From NCBI RefSeq assembly GCF_019458805.1, contig NZ_JAIBOA010000001.1, positions 124,001 through 188,000 of the forward strand: 64,000 nt of DNA, read 5' to 3'. Position 1 is the stretch's first letter. Each line of letters opens with the position of its first letter. Shown here piece by piece: positions 16,510 through 24,726 of this stretch. The notes beneath the pieces are model-generated. The model made no database searches. It saw only the letters and a list, made by a program, of their open reading frames with translations, and was not told the DNA's origin. Both the position numbers and the translations under genes were made by a program. This DNA comes from Actinomadura parmotrematis (GTDB taxonomy: Bacteria > Actinomycetota > Actinomycetes > Streptosporangiales > Streptosporangiaceae).

Positions 16510-18161
16510 GCGACACCACCGCCCCGAAGGCGGTCGAGGGAGGGCTCAACTTCCTCGACGACCGGCTGGGGTCCACCACCTTCCTCAAGCGGAACCTGAA
16601 GAAGGTCTTTCCGGACCACTGGTCGTTCATGCTGGGCGAGATCGCCCTGTACTGCTTCATCATCCTGCTGCTGACCGGGACGTTCCTGACGCTCTGGTTC
16701 AAGCCCAGCATGACCGAGGTCATCTACGACGGCTCGTACACCAAGCTCGACGGCGTGAAGATGTCGGAGGCCTACGCCTCCACGCTGCACATCACCTTCG
16801 ACGTGCGCGGCGGGCTGCTCATGCGGCAGATCCACCACTGGGCCGCCGTGCTGTTCATGGCCTCGATCCTCGCGCACATGCTGCGGGTGTTCTTCACCGG
16901 CGCCTACCGCAAGCCGCGCGAGCTGAACTGGCTGATCGGCATCGGCATGTTCACCCTCGGCATGCTGGAGGGCCTGTTCGGCTACTCGCTGCCCGACGAC
17001 CTGCTGTCGGGCACCGGCCTCCGCATCACCCAGGGCGTCGCCGAGGCGATCCCGCTCGTCGGCACCTACATCTACATGTTCCTGTTCGGGGGCGAGTTCC
17101 CCGGCGAGGACATCGTGCCGCGCCTGTTCACGCTGCACATCCTGCTGATCCCGGCGCTCATCCTCGGGCTGGTCACGGCGCACATGATGATCATGTGGCA
17201 CCAGAAGCACACCGCGATGCCGGTGCGCAACCAGACCGAGGAGCAGGTGTACGGCTACCCGTTCTACCCGGTCTTCATGGCCAAGACGGGCGCCTACTTC
17301 CTGTTCACCTTCGGCGTGCTGGCGCTGCTCGGCGCGTTCGCGCAGATCAACCCGATCTGGCTGTTCGGCCCCTACGACCCGGGCGCCATCTCGGCCGGGT
17401 CGCAGCCGGACTGGTACATGGGCGTGCTGGAGGGCGCGCTCCGCCTGATGCCGAACTGGGAGATCACCGCCTGGGGCCACACGCTCAGCCTGAACGTGCT
17501 GATCCCGGCGCTCATCCCGCTCGGCATCATCTTCGGCGGCGCGGCGGCCTGGCCGTTCATCGAGCAGTGGGTGACCGGCGACAAGCGGCTGCACCACGTC
17601 AACGACCGGCCGCGCAACGCCCCGGTCCGCACCGGCGTCGGCATGGCGGCGGTGACGTTCTACGGGCTGCTCTGGCTCGCCGGCGCCAACGACGTGCTGG
17701 CCGACAAGTTCCACGTGTCGCTGTACGCGACCACCTGGTTCTTCCGGTTCGCGATCTTCATCGGGCCGGTGCTGGCCTACATCCTCACCAAGCGGATCTG
17801 CCTCGGGCTGCAGCGCTCGGACCGCGCCACGATCGAGCACGGCGTGGAGAGCGGCGTCATCCTGATGTCGCCCGACGGCGCCTACTCCGAGCGGCACGAG
17901 CCGGCCCGCGCCGAGGAGCGGCACGTCATCCTGAGCAAGGAGAACCCGCGCCCCGAGCGCCCGGCCGTGGACGCCAACGGCATCCCCGCGCCGAGCACCA
18001 AGGGCCCGGTCGGGCACCTGCGCTCGCGCCTCAACCGCGCCTGGATCGCCGACGACGTCCCGATCGAGGACGTCGGCCACGACGGCCACGGTCACGGCAA
18101 CGGCAACGGCCACGCCGCGATCGAGGCCGGCGAGGACCACAGGGAGATCAGCAAGCACTGA
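16506..18161 (+). CDS. qcrB: Cytochrome b subunit of the bc1 complex
   Basis: A 551-residue quinol-oxidising subunit with two b hemes held by histidine pairs in the QIHHWAAVLFMASILAHMLR helix and its partner (FTLHILLIPALILGLVTAHM). PDWYMG replaces the PEWY Qo-site motif, the normal actinobacterial variant. A cytosolic C-terminal tail of about 120 residues ends in a His/Gly-rich segment (HDGHGHGNGNGH). This subunit is the target of Q203-type inhibitors in mycobacteria. It ends the operon; a hairpin follows. Confidence 0.96.
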   Translation: MSDTTAPKAVEGGLNFLDDRLGSTTFLKRNLKKVFPDHWSFMLGEIALYCFIILLLTGTFLTLWFKPSMTEVIYDGSYTKLDGVKMSEAYASTLHITFDVRGGLLMRQIHHWAAVLFMASILAHMLRVFFTGAYRKPRELNWLIGIGMFTLGMLEGLFGYSLPDDLLSGTGLRITQGVAEAIPLVGTYIYMFLFGGEFPGEDIVPRLFTLHILLIPALILGLVTAHMMIMWHQKHTAMPVRNQTEEQVYGYPFYPVFMAKTGAYFLFTFGVLALLGAFAQINPIWLFGPYDPGAISAGSQPDWYMGVLEGALRLMPNWEITAWGHTLSLNVLIPALIPLGIIFGGAAAWPFIEQWVTGDKRLHHVNDRPRNAPVRTGVGMAAVTFYGLLWLAGANDVLADKFHVSLYATTWFFRFAIFIGPVLAYILTKRICLGLQRSDRATIEHGVESGVILMSPDGAYSERHEPARAEERHVILSKENPRPERPAVDANGIPAPSTKGPVGHLRSRLNRAWIADDVPIEDVGHDGHGHGNGNGHAAIEAGEDHREISKH

Positions 18162-18179
18162 TCCGCGGATCGCCACGCG

Positions 18180-18216
18180 CGAGGCCCGCCCCGGAACCCT
18201 CCGGCGGCGGGCCTCG
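18180..18216 (+). terminator. Terminator of the ctaE-qcrCAB operon
   Basis: An 11-bp perfect stem (18180-18190 with 18206-18216), extended by CCGG pairs around a short loop, starts 18 bases after the qcrB stop. Confidence 0.75.
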
Positions 18217-18241
18217 TCGCGTCCGGGGGAGGAGGCCGCCC

Positions 18242-18247
18242 TACGCT
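18242..18247 (+). promoter_or_regulatory. -10 box for leaderless pimB mRNA
   Basis: TACGCT lies six bases before the ATG at 18254 and no ribosome site is present, so leaderless translation is likely. Confidence 0.5.
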
Positions 18248-18253
18248 GGGCGG

Positions 18254-19381
18254 ATGACCAGGACGCTCGTGGTGACCAACGACTTCCCGCCGCGCCCCGG
18301 CGGCATCCAGGCGTTCGTGCACAACCTGGCGGTGCGGCGCCCGGCCGGGTCCGTCGTCGTCTACGCGCCCGCCTGGAAGGGCGCGGCGGCCTTCGACGCC
18401 GCGCAGCCGTTCCCGGTGGTGCGGCACCCGACGTCGCTGATGCTGCCCGAGCCGTCGGTGCTGCGCCGCGCCGCCGACCTGCTGCGCGCCGAGGACTGCG
18501 ACTCGGTGCTGTTCGGCGCGTCCGCGCCGCTCGGGCTGCTGGCGCCCGCGCTGCGGCGCCGGGGCGCCCGGCGGCTCGTCGGCATCACCCACGGCCACGA
18601 GGCGGGCTGGGCGTCGCTGCCGGGCGCCCGCGGCCTGCTGCGCCGCATCGGCGACGGCGTGGACGTCCTCACCTACCTCGGCGAGTACACCCGGTCGCGG
18701 ATGGCGCGGGCCCTGTCGGCCGACGCGGCGGCCCGGACGGCGCGCCTCGCGCCCGGCGTGGACGAGACGGCGTTCCACCCCGGCGCGGACGGCGGCGCGG
18801 TGCGCGAGCGGCACGGCCTGACCGGCCGGCCCGTGGTGGTGTGCGTGTCGCGGCTGGTGCCGCGCAAGGGGCAGGACGCGCTGATCCGGGCCTGGCCGCG
18901 CGTCCTCGCTGCCGTCCCCGACGCGGCGCTGCTGCTGGTCGGCGGCGGCCCCTACCGCGCGGACCTGGAGCGGATGGCGGCCGAGGAGGGCGTGACCGGC
19001 TCGGTGGTGCTCACCGGCAGCGTGCCGTGGGAGGAGCTGCCCGCCCACTACGCGGCGGGCGACGTGTTCGCGATGCCGTGCCGGACCCGCCGCCGCGGCC
19101 TGGACGTCGAGGGCCTCGGCATCGTCTACCTGGAGGCGTCGGCGACGGGGCTGCCGGTGCTGGCGGGCGACTCGGGCGGCGCGCCCGACGCGGTGCTGGA
19201 GGGCGAGACCGGCACGGTCGTCCCGGGCCGGTCGGTGCCCGCGATCGCCGCCGGGCTCACCGGGCTGCTCACCGACCCCGGGCGGGCCCGGAAGATGGGC
19301 GCGCGGGGCCGCGCGTGGGTCGAGCGGGAGTGGCGGTGGGACGTCCAGGCGGCCCGCCTCGGGGCTCTGCTGGAGGGCTGA
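18254..19381 (+). CDS. pimB: GT4 mannosyltransferase, PimB-like
   Basis: A 375-residue GT-B glycosyltransferase. The N-terminal domain has TNDFPPRPGGIQAF, typical of GDP-mannose-dependent phosphatidylinositol monomannoside mannosyltransferases; the C-terminal domain has SRLVPRKGQD and the nucleotide-binding EGLGIVYLEASATGLPV. It would add the second mannose to PIM1 at the inner membrane face. Position beside qcrB and close to fadD15 matches Rv2188c, which supports PimB rather than another GT4 enzyme. Confidence 0.87.
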   Translation: MTRTLVVTNDFPPRPGGIQAFVHNLAVRRPAGSVVVYAPAWKGAAAFDAAQPFPVVRHPTSLMLPEPSVLRRAADLLRAEDCDSVLFGASAPLGLLAPALRRRGARRLVGITHGHEAGWASLPGARGLLRRIGDGVDVLTYLGEYTRSRMARALSADAAARTARLAPGVDETAFHPGADGGAVRERHGLTGRPVVVCVSRLVPRKGQDALIRAWPRVLAAVPDAALLLVGGGPYRADLERMAAEEGVTGSVVLTGSVPWEELPAHYAAGDVFAMPCRTRRRGLDVEGLGIVYLEASATGLPVLAGDSGGAPDAVLEGETGTVVPGRSVPAIAAGLTGLLTDPGRARKMGARGRAWVEREWRWDVQAARLGALLEG

Positions 19382-19462
19382 GCCGCCTCTGAGGGGGATC
19401 GGCGGCACGACTCCTGCGAAGGTACGTATCGCGGCAGGTACGCCGGGTGGCAGGATGCCAGC

Positions 19463-20257
19463 ATGGCGGACGTCGAGGACGCGTGGACCCGGGTGTCCGG
19501 GGAGGCCGTGCGCTGGCTGAGCGAGCTTGACCCCGAGCACTGCTACTCGGGGTTCGAGCCGCCGGGCCGGCCGGACGCGGCGTGGCTGCTGCACGCCATG
19601 TACGTGTGGCGCGACGGCCTGGTCACCACGACCCACGACGACGTGTACCGGTCGGTGCGCGCGGCCGGCCTCACCGAGGCCGAGCCCGCCGGGGAGCTGG
19701 ACGTCGGGGAGCTGCTGGAGGGCTCGGTCGTCACCGGCACCGAGCTCGGCCGGAGCGGGCATCCGGGGCCGGGCTGGCGGCGGCTCCGCTGGGCCGAGCT
19801 CGCGCGCGGCTTCGGGGAGCCGGTGGTGCCCGAGGGCGAGTCGCCGGGGCACCGCTGCCTGCGGCAGGCGCACCCGACGGGGAGCTGGTCGGCGGCGATC
19901 GAGCCGCCCGCCGAGGGCTGCCTGGACCGCGAGAGCTGGCACCGGCTGATGGCGCTGCTCGCCCGGCACAGCCCGGACGGCGCCGACACCGCCTGCCTGG
20001 CGTACTACTGCCCGCTCGTCACCGCCGACTGGGACGACGAGACGGTGCTGAGCGGGCGGCTCATCGACGCCCCCGAGCTGTACGACCATCCGGGGATGTC
20101 GAGCTGCCCGTCGAACCTGTGGGCGGCCGACCGGTCGTGGGTCGTCTACTGCGACTGGGACCTGTGGGGCACCAAGGTCGTCGGCCCGGCGCGGCTCGTC
20201 GAGGCGGTCCTCGCCGACGGGGAGCTGGAGGCGCTGCGGCTGCCCTGGACGTCCTGA
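19463..20257 (+). CDS. Hypothetical protein, Trp/Asp-rich, cytosolic
   Basis: I do not recognise this 264-residue protein. Codon bias is strong and uniform, so it is a real gene. There is no signal peptide or membrane segment. It is rich in Trp, Asp and Pro, with blocks such as RPDAAWLLHAMYVWRDG, YYCPLVTADWDDETVL and SWVVYCDWDLWGTKVVG near the C terminus. The ATG follows CAGGAT at near-leaderless spacing, and the gene is probably monocistronic: a short hairpin follows it. Confidence 0.8.
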   Translation: MADVEDAWTRVSGEAVRWLSELDPEHCYSGFEPPGRPDAAWLLHAMYVWRDGLVTTTHDDVYRSVRAAGLTEAEPAGELDVGELLEGSVVTGTELGRSGHPGPGWRRLRWAELARGFGEPVVPEGESPGHRCLRQAHPTGSWSAAIEPPAEGCLDRESWHRLMALLARHSPDGADTACLAYYCPLVTADWDDETVLSGRLIDAPELYDHPGMSSCPSNLWAADRSWVVYCDWDLWGTKVVGPARLVEAVLADGELEALRLPWTS

Positions 20258-20303
20258 CGGGCGTGCGGGCGGGCGTCCTGGCGGGCGCCGGCATCGGACG
20301 GCG

Positions 20304-20322
20304 CGCCCCGCAGGGCGGGGCG
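20304..20322 (+). terminator. Short hairpin after the hypothetical gene
   Basis: An 8-bp perfect stem with a 3-base loop lies 47 bases after the stop codon. No T-tract follows. Confidence 0.45.
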
Positions 20323-20504
20323 GGCGGCCGGTCCGGTGCGTTCTCATCCGGGCCGCCCTCCTGCGGTGCGCGCCGTCGACGCACCTGCGACGGTAGGCCG
20401 TCCGGGCGGTGCGCGGCGGGGTGTTAAGCCCGCCTTAAGGCTCCGCGAAGTTCCCGATAAGCCGCGAACGTTCTGCTTTCGTTGCCGTTCCGTCACCGGA
20501 GCCC

Positions 20505-20530
20505 GCTGTGATGACAGTGATCATCACAGC
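20505..20530. promoter_or_regulatory. 26-bp inverted repeat upstream of the PBP gene
   Basis: GCTGTGATGA and TCATCACAGC form perfect 10-bp arms around six bases, ending 20 bases before the PBP start. The A+T-rich arms stand out from the surroundings and look like a repressor operator. The rest of the gap 20323-20504 holds only a TTAAG/CTTAA repeat. Confidence 0.55.
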
Positions 20531-20550
20531 CGGTCAAGGGGGGAGCGGGC

Positions 20551-22101
20551 ATGCGCGGGAGATGGGTCGTCCTCATAGGCGTCGCCCTCGTCGGGGCGCT
20601 GGCCGCCGGGACGTTCGCGGCGCTCCGCCTCACCGGGGACCGGTCGCGGACGCCGCAGCAGGTCGCCGACGCCTACTTCGCCGCCTGGCGGAAGGGCTCG
20701 TTCGGCGCGATGGCCGGCCTGGTGGACGGGCCGCCCGCCGACTTCGCCGCCGAGCACCGCGACCTGTCGCGCCACCTGGAGGTCGTCGCCGTCGAGTTCG
20801 TCCCCGATCCCGTCCGGCGGACCGGCCCCGACGCGGCCGTAGCCGGCTACGAGGTGGTCCGGACCCTGGCGGGCGGCGCGAGCTGGAACTTCCGCTCGAC
20901 GCTGCGCCTCGCCCGCCGCGGCGGCGTCTGGCGCGTCGACTGGACGCCCGCGACGCTCCACCCCGACCTGAAGTCGGCGGGGACGTGGTCGGCGCAGCAG
21001 GTCCGCGTCCCGGCGGTCACTTTCACCGACAGCGGCGGCCGGGCGCTGCCGGGCGGGCTGCTCACGCCCTACGTCGACGACCTCTTCGAGCGCTACGCCG
21101 GGGTGCTGGAGGACGAGGACGCCGACGAGGGCGCGGACGGCACGGCGGTGTCGATCGAGGTCGCCGAGGCGGGCGGGAAGCCGCGCCGGGTGGCGCTGGT
21201 CGGCGGCCCGAAGGGCAGGAAGGTCCGCACGACCGTGGACCGGCGCGTCCAGGCCGCCGCCGAGCGCGCCGTCGCGTCCGGGCCGCCCGCGGTGCTCGTG
21301 GCGCTCCGGCCGTCCACCGGCGAGGTGCTCGCGGTCGCCGACCGGGTCGGCGGCGAGACCGCCTTCGTCGGCGGCTACCCGCCCGGCTCCACGTTCAAGA
21401 CCGTCACCGCGGCGGCGCTGATGGCGGCGGGGGCCGGGCCCGGCACGCCCGCCGACTGCCCCGCCGGCGTCGTCACCGCGCAGCGGACCATCACCAACGA
21501 CGAGGGCCGCGCGCTCGGCGCGACCACCCTGGCGGGCGCCTACGCAGCGTCCTGCAACACCACGTTCGCGAAGCTGGCGGTGGACCGGCTGGACGGCGGC
21601 AGGCTCGGCGACACCGCCCGCGCCTTCGGGTTCGGCGTCCGGCTGCGGCCCGGACCCGGCGCGACCATCGGGGAGTTCCCCGAGCCCGGGAGCGGCGCCG
21701 AGCTCGCCGAGGCGTCGTTCGGGCAGGGCCGGGTGCTGGCGAGCCCCCTGCTGATGGCGACGGTCGCCGCGGCGGCCGCCGACGGCACCTGGCGCGGGCC
21801 GCGGATGCTGGCCCGCAAGGACCTGAAATCCGTGGGAGCCGCGCCGGTCGCCGCACACGACGTCCCGGGCGCGCCCGGGCTGCGCGCCATGATGCGCGCC
21901 GTCGTCACTGAGGGGACGGCGGCGGGCGGCGGGCTGCCCGGCGGGACGGCGGGCAAGACCGGGACGGCCGAGGCCGCCGGCGCCACGCACGCCTGGTTCA
22001 TCGGCTTCAAGGGCGACCTGGCGTTCGCGGTGCTGGTGCCGGCGGGCGGCTCGGGGCCGAAGGCGGCGGTGCCGGTCGCGGCGCGCTTCCTGCGCGGCTG
22101 A
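20551..22101 (+). CDS. Penicillin-binding protein (D,D-transpeptidase)
   Basis: A 516-residue class B-type PBP with an N-terminal membrane anchor (7-27), an NTF2-like MecA-type N-terminal domain (about 35-140), a reduced linker and a C-terminal transpeptidase domain with active-site S280-T-F-K, S334-C-N and K469-T-G-T. No transglycosylase or PASTA domain is present. It cross-links peptidoglycan outside the membrane. ATG is preceded by GGGGGAGCGGGC. The linker is shorter than in PBP2/PBP3. An inverted repeat sits in its promoter region. Confidence 0.92.
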   Translation: MRGRWVVLIGVALVGALAAGTFAALRLTGDRSRTPQQVADAYFAAWRKGSFGAMAGLVDGPPADFAAEHRDLSRHLEVVAVEFVPDPVRRTGPDAAVAGYEVVRTLAGGASWNFRSTLRLARRGGVWRVDWTPATLHPDLKSAGTWSAQQVRVPAVTFTDSGGRALPGGLLTPYVDDLFERYAGVLEDEDADEGADGTAVSIEVAEAGGKPRRVALVGGPKGRKVRTTVDRRVQAAAERAVASGPPAVLVALRPSTGEVLAVADRVGGETAFVGGYPPGSTFKTVTAAALMAAGAGPGTPADCPAGVVTAQRTITNDEGRALGATTLAGAYAASCNTTFAKLAVDRLDGGRLGDTARAFGFGVRLRPGPGATIGEFPEPGSGAELAEASFGQGRVLASPLLMATVAAAAADGTWRGPRMLARKDLKSVGAAPVAAHDVPGAPGLRAMMRAVVTEGTAAGGGLPGGTAGKTGTAEAAGATHAWFIGFKGDLAFAVLVPAGGSGPKAAVPVAARFLRG

Positions 22102-22345
22102 ACCTTTCGCGGGCGCGGCGCGTAGGCGTCGGGGAGGGCCCTCCGGTGGCCGGAAACGGTACCGGGGGGTTTTCCGAAGCGACTAGCGCCAGAGTGTCCC
22201 CCGGGGCGTATGCTCCCTGGGTGTCGGGCACGGCGGGAGCTGAGCGGGCTCCCTACGCCGGATCCGTCCTGTCTCAAGGGCGCGCGGCCTCCGCGCTCCC
22301 GCCGGGCGTCCACCGCGCTCTCCGGCCTTCTCCACAGGAGAGGGC

Positions 22346-23992
22346 ATGGCGCGAACCGACACCACGCATGATGCCTTTTGGTCCAAGCCGGGCAAGGAGC
22401 CCTGGCGGGCCGCGCAGCAGCCCCCGGAGCGGCGCCGCAAGCGGCAGCCGCAGCGGCGGCGCGCCCGCGGCGGCCTCGGCACCGGCGTCCGCAACACCGA
22501 CGCGCGCGGCGCCGACGTCCGCGGCACGGACCTGCGGGACGGCGCCCGGCCGCGCGCGGCGGACACGCGCGCGACCCGCGCCACCCGCGAGGACCTGAAA
22601 CCCCTCGACACCCGGCTGCTGGACGCGCGGCTGCCCGACCCGCACGGGAGCGTCCCGCCCCCGCCCCCCGCCGTCCCGCCCGCGCACGGCGCGCGGCGGC
22701 ACGGCGCCCGGCGGGCGTCGCGCGCGCCGCACGTCCGCGACCGGCGGGCGCGCCGGTCGCTGTTCGGCGCGTCCGACCGGATGGGGACCGGCGCGATGGT
22801 GCTGTCGGTCGTCGTGGGCCTCGCGATGCTGGCGATCGTCGAGCGCAGCCTGCTCGGCGGCCCCGCCACCGGCCCGAACCGGCAGGCGGGCGCCGAGCGC
22901 GGCCTCGCCGACCGGCGGCCCCGCGACGGCGCGCCGGCCCGGTCCCGCCCGAGCGCGGCGCCGCCGGGCCCGGCCGCGCCGGCCCCCGCCGCCCCGCCCG
23001 GCCCCGACCTGCGGCGGCTCGCCGCCGACGTCCGGGTCGCCACCGTCAACGAGCGCGGCCCCGCCGCCCGCGCGGAGTACGGCGTGCCGTCGGTGCGGAC
23101 GCCGCTGGTCACCGTCGACCGCACCAGCCGCGACCGCACCTGGGCGTTCGGGACGACCGCGATCCCGGTCCCGGCGGGCAGCCGGGCCGTCCCGCAGATC
23201 GCGTTCTTCGCGGCCCGCTGGACGGTCCGCGACGGCTGGCGCACCGCCCTGTCGGGCACCCCGGCCTTCACCGCCATCGCCGCGGGCCTGCCGGCCGCCG
23301 TCATGTCGGCGGGGGAGGGCCGCGCCCTCGTCCGGTTCAGCGCGCTGAGCGCCGGGCGCGCGCCCGCCGCCGCGGCGGCCGACCGGCTGATGCTGCCCTG
23401 GCGGGCCGGGACGGCCTGGGCGATGGACACCGCCGACTTCGGGCGGCCGCTGTCGGCGCTGTCGTTCAGCGGCGGCGACGGCGTCGTGCGCGCCGCCGCC
23501 GGCGGCCGACTCTACCGGTTCTGCGGCGCGGGCCTGCTGATGATCGTCCATGACAGCGGGCTCGCCTCCGCCTACGACGGCCTGCACGCGCCCACCGCGC
23601 TGCGCGACGGCAGCGCCGTCGGCCGCGGCGACGTCCTCGGCCGGACCGGCACCGCCCGCCCCTGCGGCGGCGCCCCCCTCACCCACGCCCAGGTCGGGTT
23701 CACGCTGCGGCGCGGCGACGGGAGCGTCCCGCTGGACGGCGTCGGCCTCGGCGGCTGGGTGTTCCGCGAGACCGGCGCGCCGCCCGCCGGCCGCGCCGAG
23801 CGCGGCCCGCTGCAGGTCCTGCCCGGCGGCCTGCTGGCCAACCTCGGGCCGGTGCCCGCCGCGACCGCGCCGCCGGACCCCGCGCCCACCGGGGACGCCG
23901 GCGACGCCGGGGACGACCCGTCGCCCGCGCCCGAGGCGTCCGCCGACGGCGCCGCCGCCGGCGCCCCCCTCGACAAGGAGCCCGAACAGTGA
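22346..23992 (+). CDS. Membrane-anchored M23-like (LytM/LasA-type) protein, degenerate
   Basis: A 548-residue protein: an Arg-rich cytosolic N terminus of about 145 residues, one membrane helix (about 152-172), a Pro/Ala-rich linker and an extracytoplasmic domain resembling LasA-type M23 peptidases (SALSFSGGDGVVRAAAGG, then LLMIVHDSGLASAYDGL and LTHAQVGF). The expected HxH zinc motif near the end is reduced to a single His, so catalytic activity is doubtful. The C terminus is a low-complexity Pro/Ala/Asp tail. The ATG is preceded by AGGAGAGG. Its stop overlaps the next start (GTGA), tying it to the membrane cytochrome. The 22102-22345 gap holds a GGGAGC/GCTCCC hairpin and nothing else I recognise. 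Confidence 0.72.
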   Translation: MARTDTTHDAFWSKPGKEPWRAAQQPPERRRKRQPQRRRARGGLGTGVRNTDARGADVRGTDLRDGARPRAADTRATRATREDLKPLDTRLLDARLPDPHGSVPPPPPAVPPAHGARRHGARRASRAPHVRDRRARRSLFGASDRMGTGAMVLSVVVGLAMLAIVERSLLGGPATGPNRQAGAERGLADRRPRDGAPARSRPSAAPPGPAAPAPAAPPGPDLRRLAADVRVATVNERGPAARAEYGVPSVRTPLVTVDRTSRDRTWAFGTTAIPVPAGSRAVPQIAFFAARWTVRDGWRTALSGTPAFTAIAAGLPAAVMSAGEGRALVRFSALSAGRAPAAAAADRLMLPWRAGTAWAMDTADFGRPLSALSFSGGDGVVRAAAGGRLYRFCGAGLLMIVHDSGLASAYDGLHAPTALRDGSAVGRGDVLGRTGTARPCGGAPLTHAQVGFTLRRGDGSVPLDGVGLGGWVFRETGAPPAGRAERGPLQVLPGGLLANLGPVPAATAPPDPAPTGDAGDAGDDPSPAPEASADGAAAGAPLDKEPEQ

Positions 23993-24726
23993 AGACCCGA
24001 AGCAGTGACGACCCCCTCCTGCCCTCCTGGGTGCTGCGCGCGGTCATCGTAGGCGCGCTCGCCGTCCTCGCCGGAGCCGCCACCCCGCCGGGCGCGGCCC
24101 TCGCGGGCGGCGCCCAGTCCTTCCTGTCCTACTACGCCGGCGTCTTCACGCTGCTGGCGCTGACCGCCGCCGTCGTGTTCGGCCTGCTCGCCACCGACCG
24201 GCTGATCCTCGGCATCCGGCAGCGGGTGGTCGCGCAGGCCGCGCACCGCGCGGCGTCGGTGCTGGCGTTCACCTTCGTCGTCGCGCACCTGCTGGTGAAG
24301 GTGCTGGGCGGGCTCGCCGCCCCGGCGCAGATCGTGGTGCCCGCCGTCGGGCCCGTCGGGCTCGGCACCCTCGCCTTCGACCTGCTGCTGGTCGTCCTCG
24401 CCACGGGAGCGCTGCGGGCCCGGTTCGCGCGCCGCGCCCGGCCGTGGGTGTGGCGGACGCTGCACTCGCTCGCCTACGTCTCCTGGCCGCTCGGGATCGC
24501 GCACGGCCTGACGGCGGGCCGCGCCGCCGCCCCCTGGGTCACGCTCAGCTACGTGCTCTGCCTCGGCGCCGTCGCGCTCGCCGTGCTCACCCGCTCGATC
24601 GCCGGGGTCCGGCCGCGGCAGGTGCGCCGCGCCGGGGAGGACGTCGCCGCGCCCGCACCGCTCCGCACCCGCGGGACGGCGCCCGCCGCCCGTGCGGCCG
24701 GCGCCCGCGGGGAGGCGGTCCGATGA
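23989..24726 (+). CDS. Ferric-reductase-like membrane cytochrome b
   Basis: A 245-residue protein with about six membrane helices. Two histidine pairs, H86/H100 in one helix and H159/H172 in another, have the 13-14 residue spacing used by ferric reductase and NOX-type proteins to hold two stacked b hemes across the membrane. It lacks a C-terminal FAD/NAD domain, so it needs a separate electron donor; the next gene, a NuoF-ferredoxin fusion overlapping by ATGA, is the obvious candidate. The GTG start overlaps the previous stop. Direction of electron flow and the final acceptor are inference. Confidence 0.8.
   Translation: MKTRSSDDPLLPSWVLRAVIVGALAVLAGAATPPGAALAGGAQSFLSYYAGVFTLLALTAAVVFGLLATDRLILGIRQRVVAQAAHRAASVLAFTFVVAHLLVKVLGGLAAPAQIVVPAVGPVGLGTLAFDLLLVVLATGALRARFARRARPWVWRTLHSLAYVSWPLGIAHGLTAGRAAAPWVTLSYVLCLGAVALAVLTRSIAGVRPRQVRRAGEDVAAPAPLRTRGTAPAARAAGARGEAVR

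Noticed and set aside
22102..22345. Possible riboswitch upstream of the M23-like gene
   Set aside because: Only a simple GGGAGC/GCTCCC hairpin is present; no known riboswitch core such as cobalamin, SAM, TPP or ydaO.
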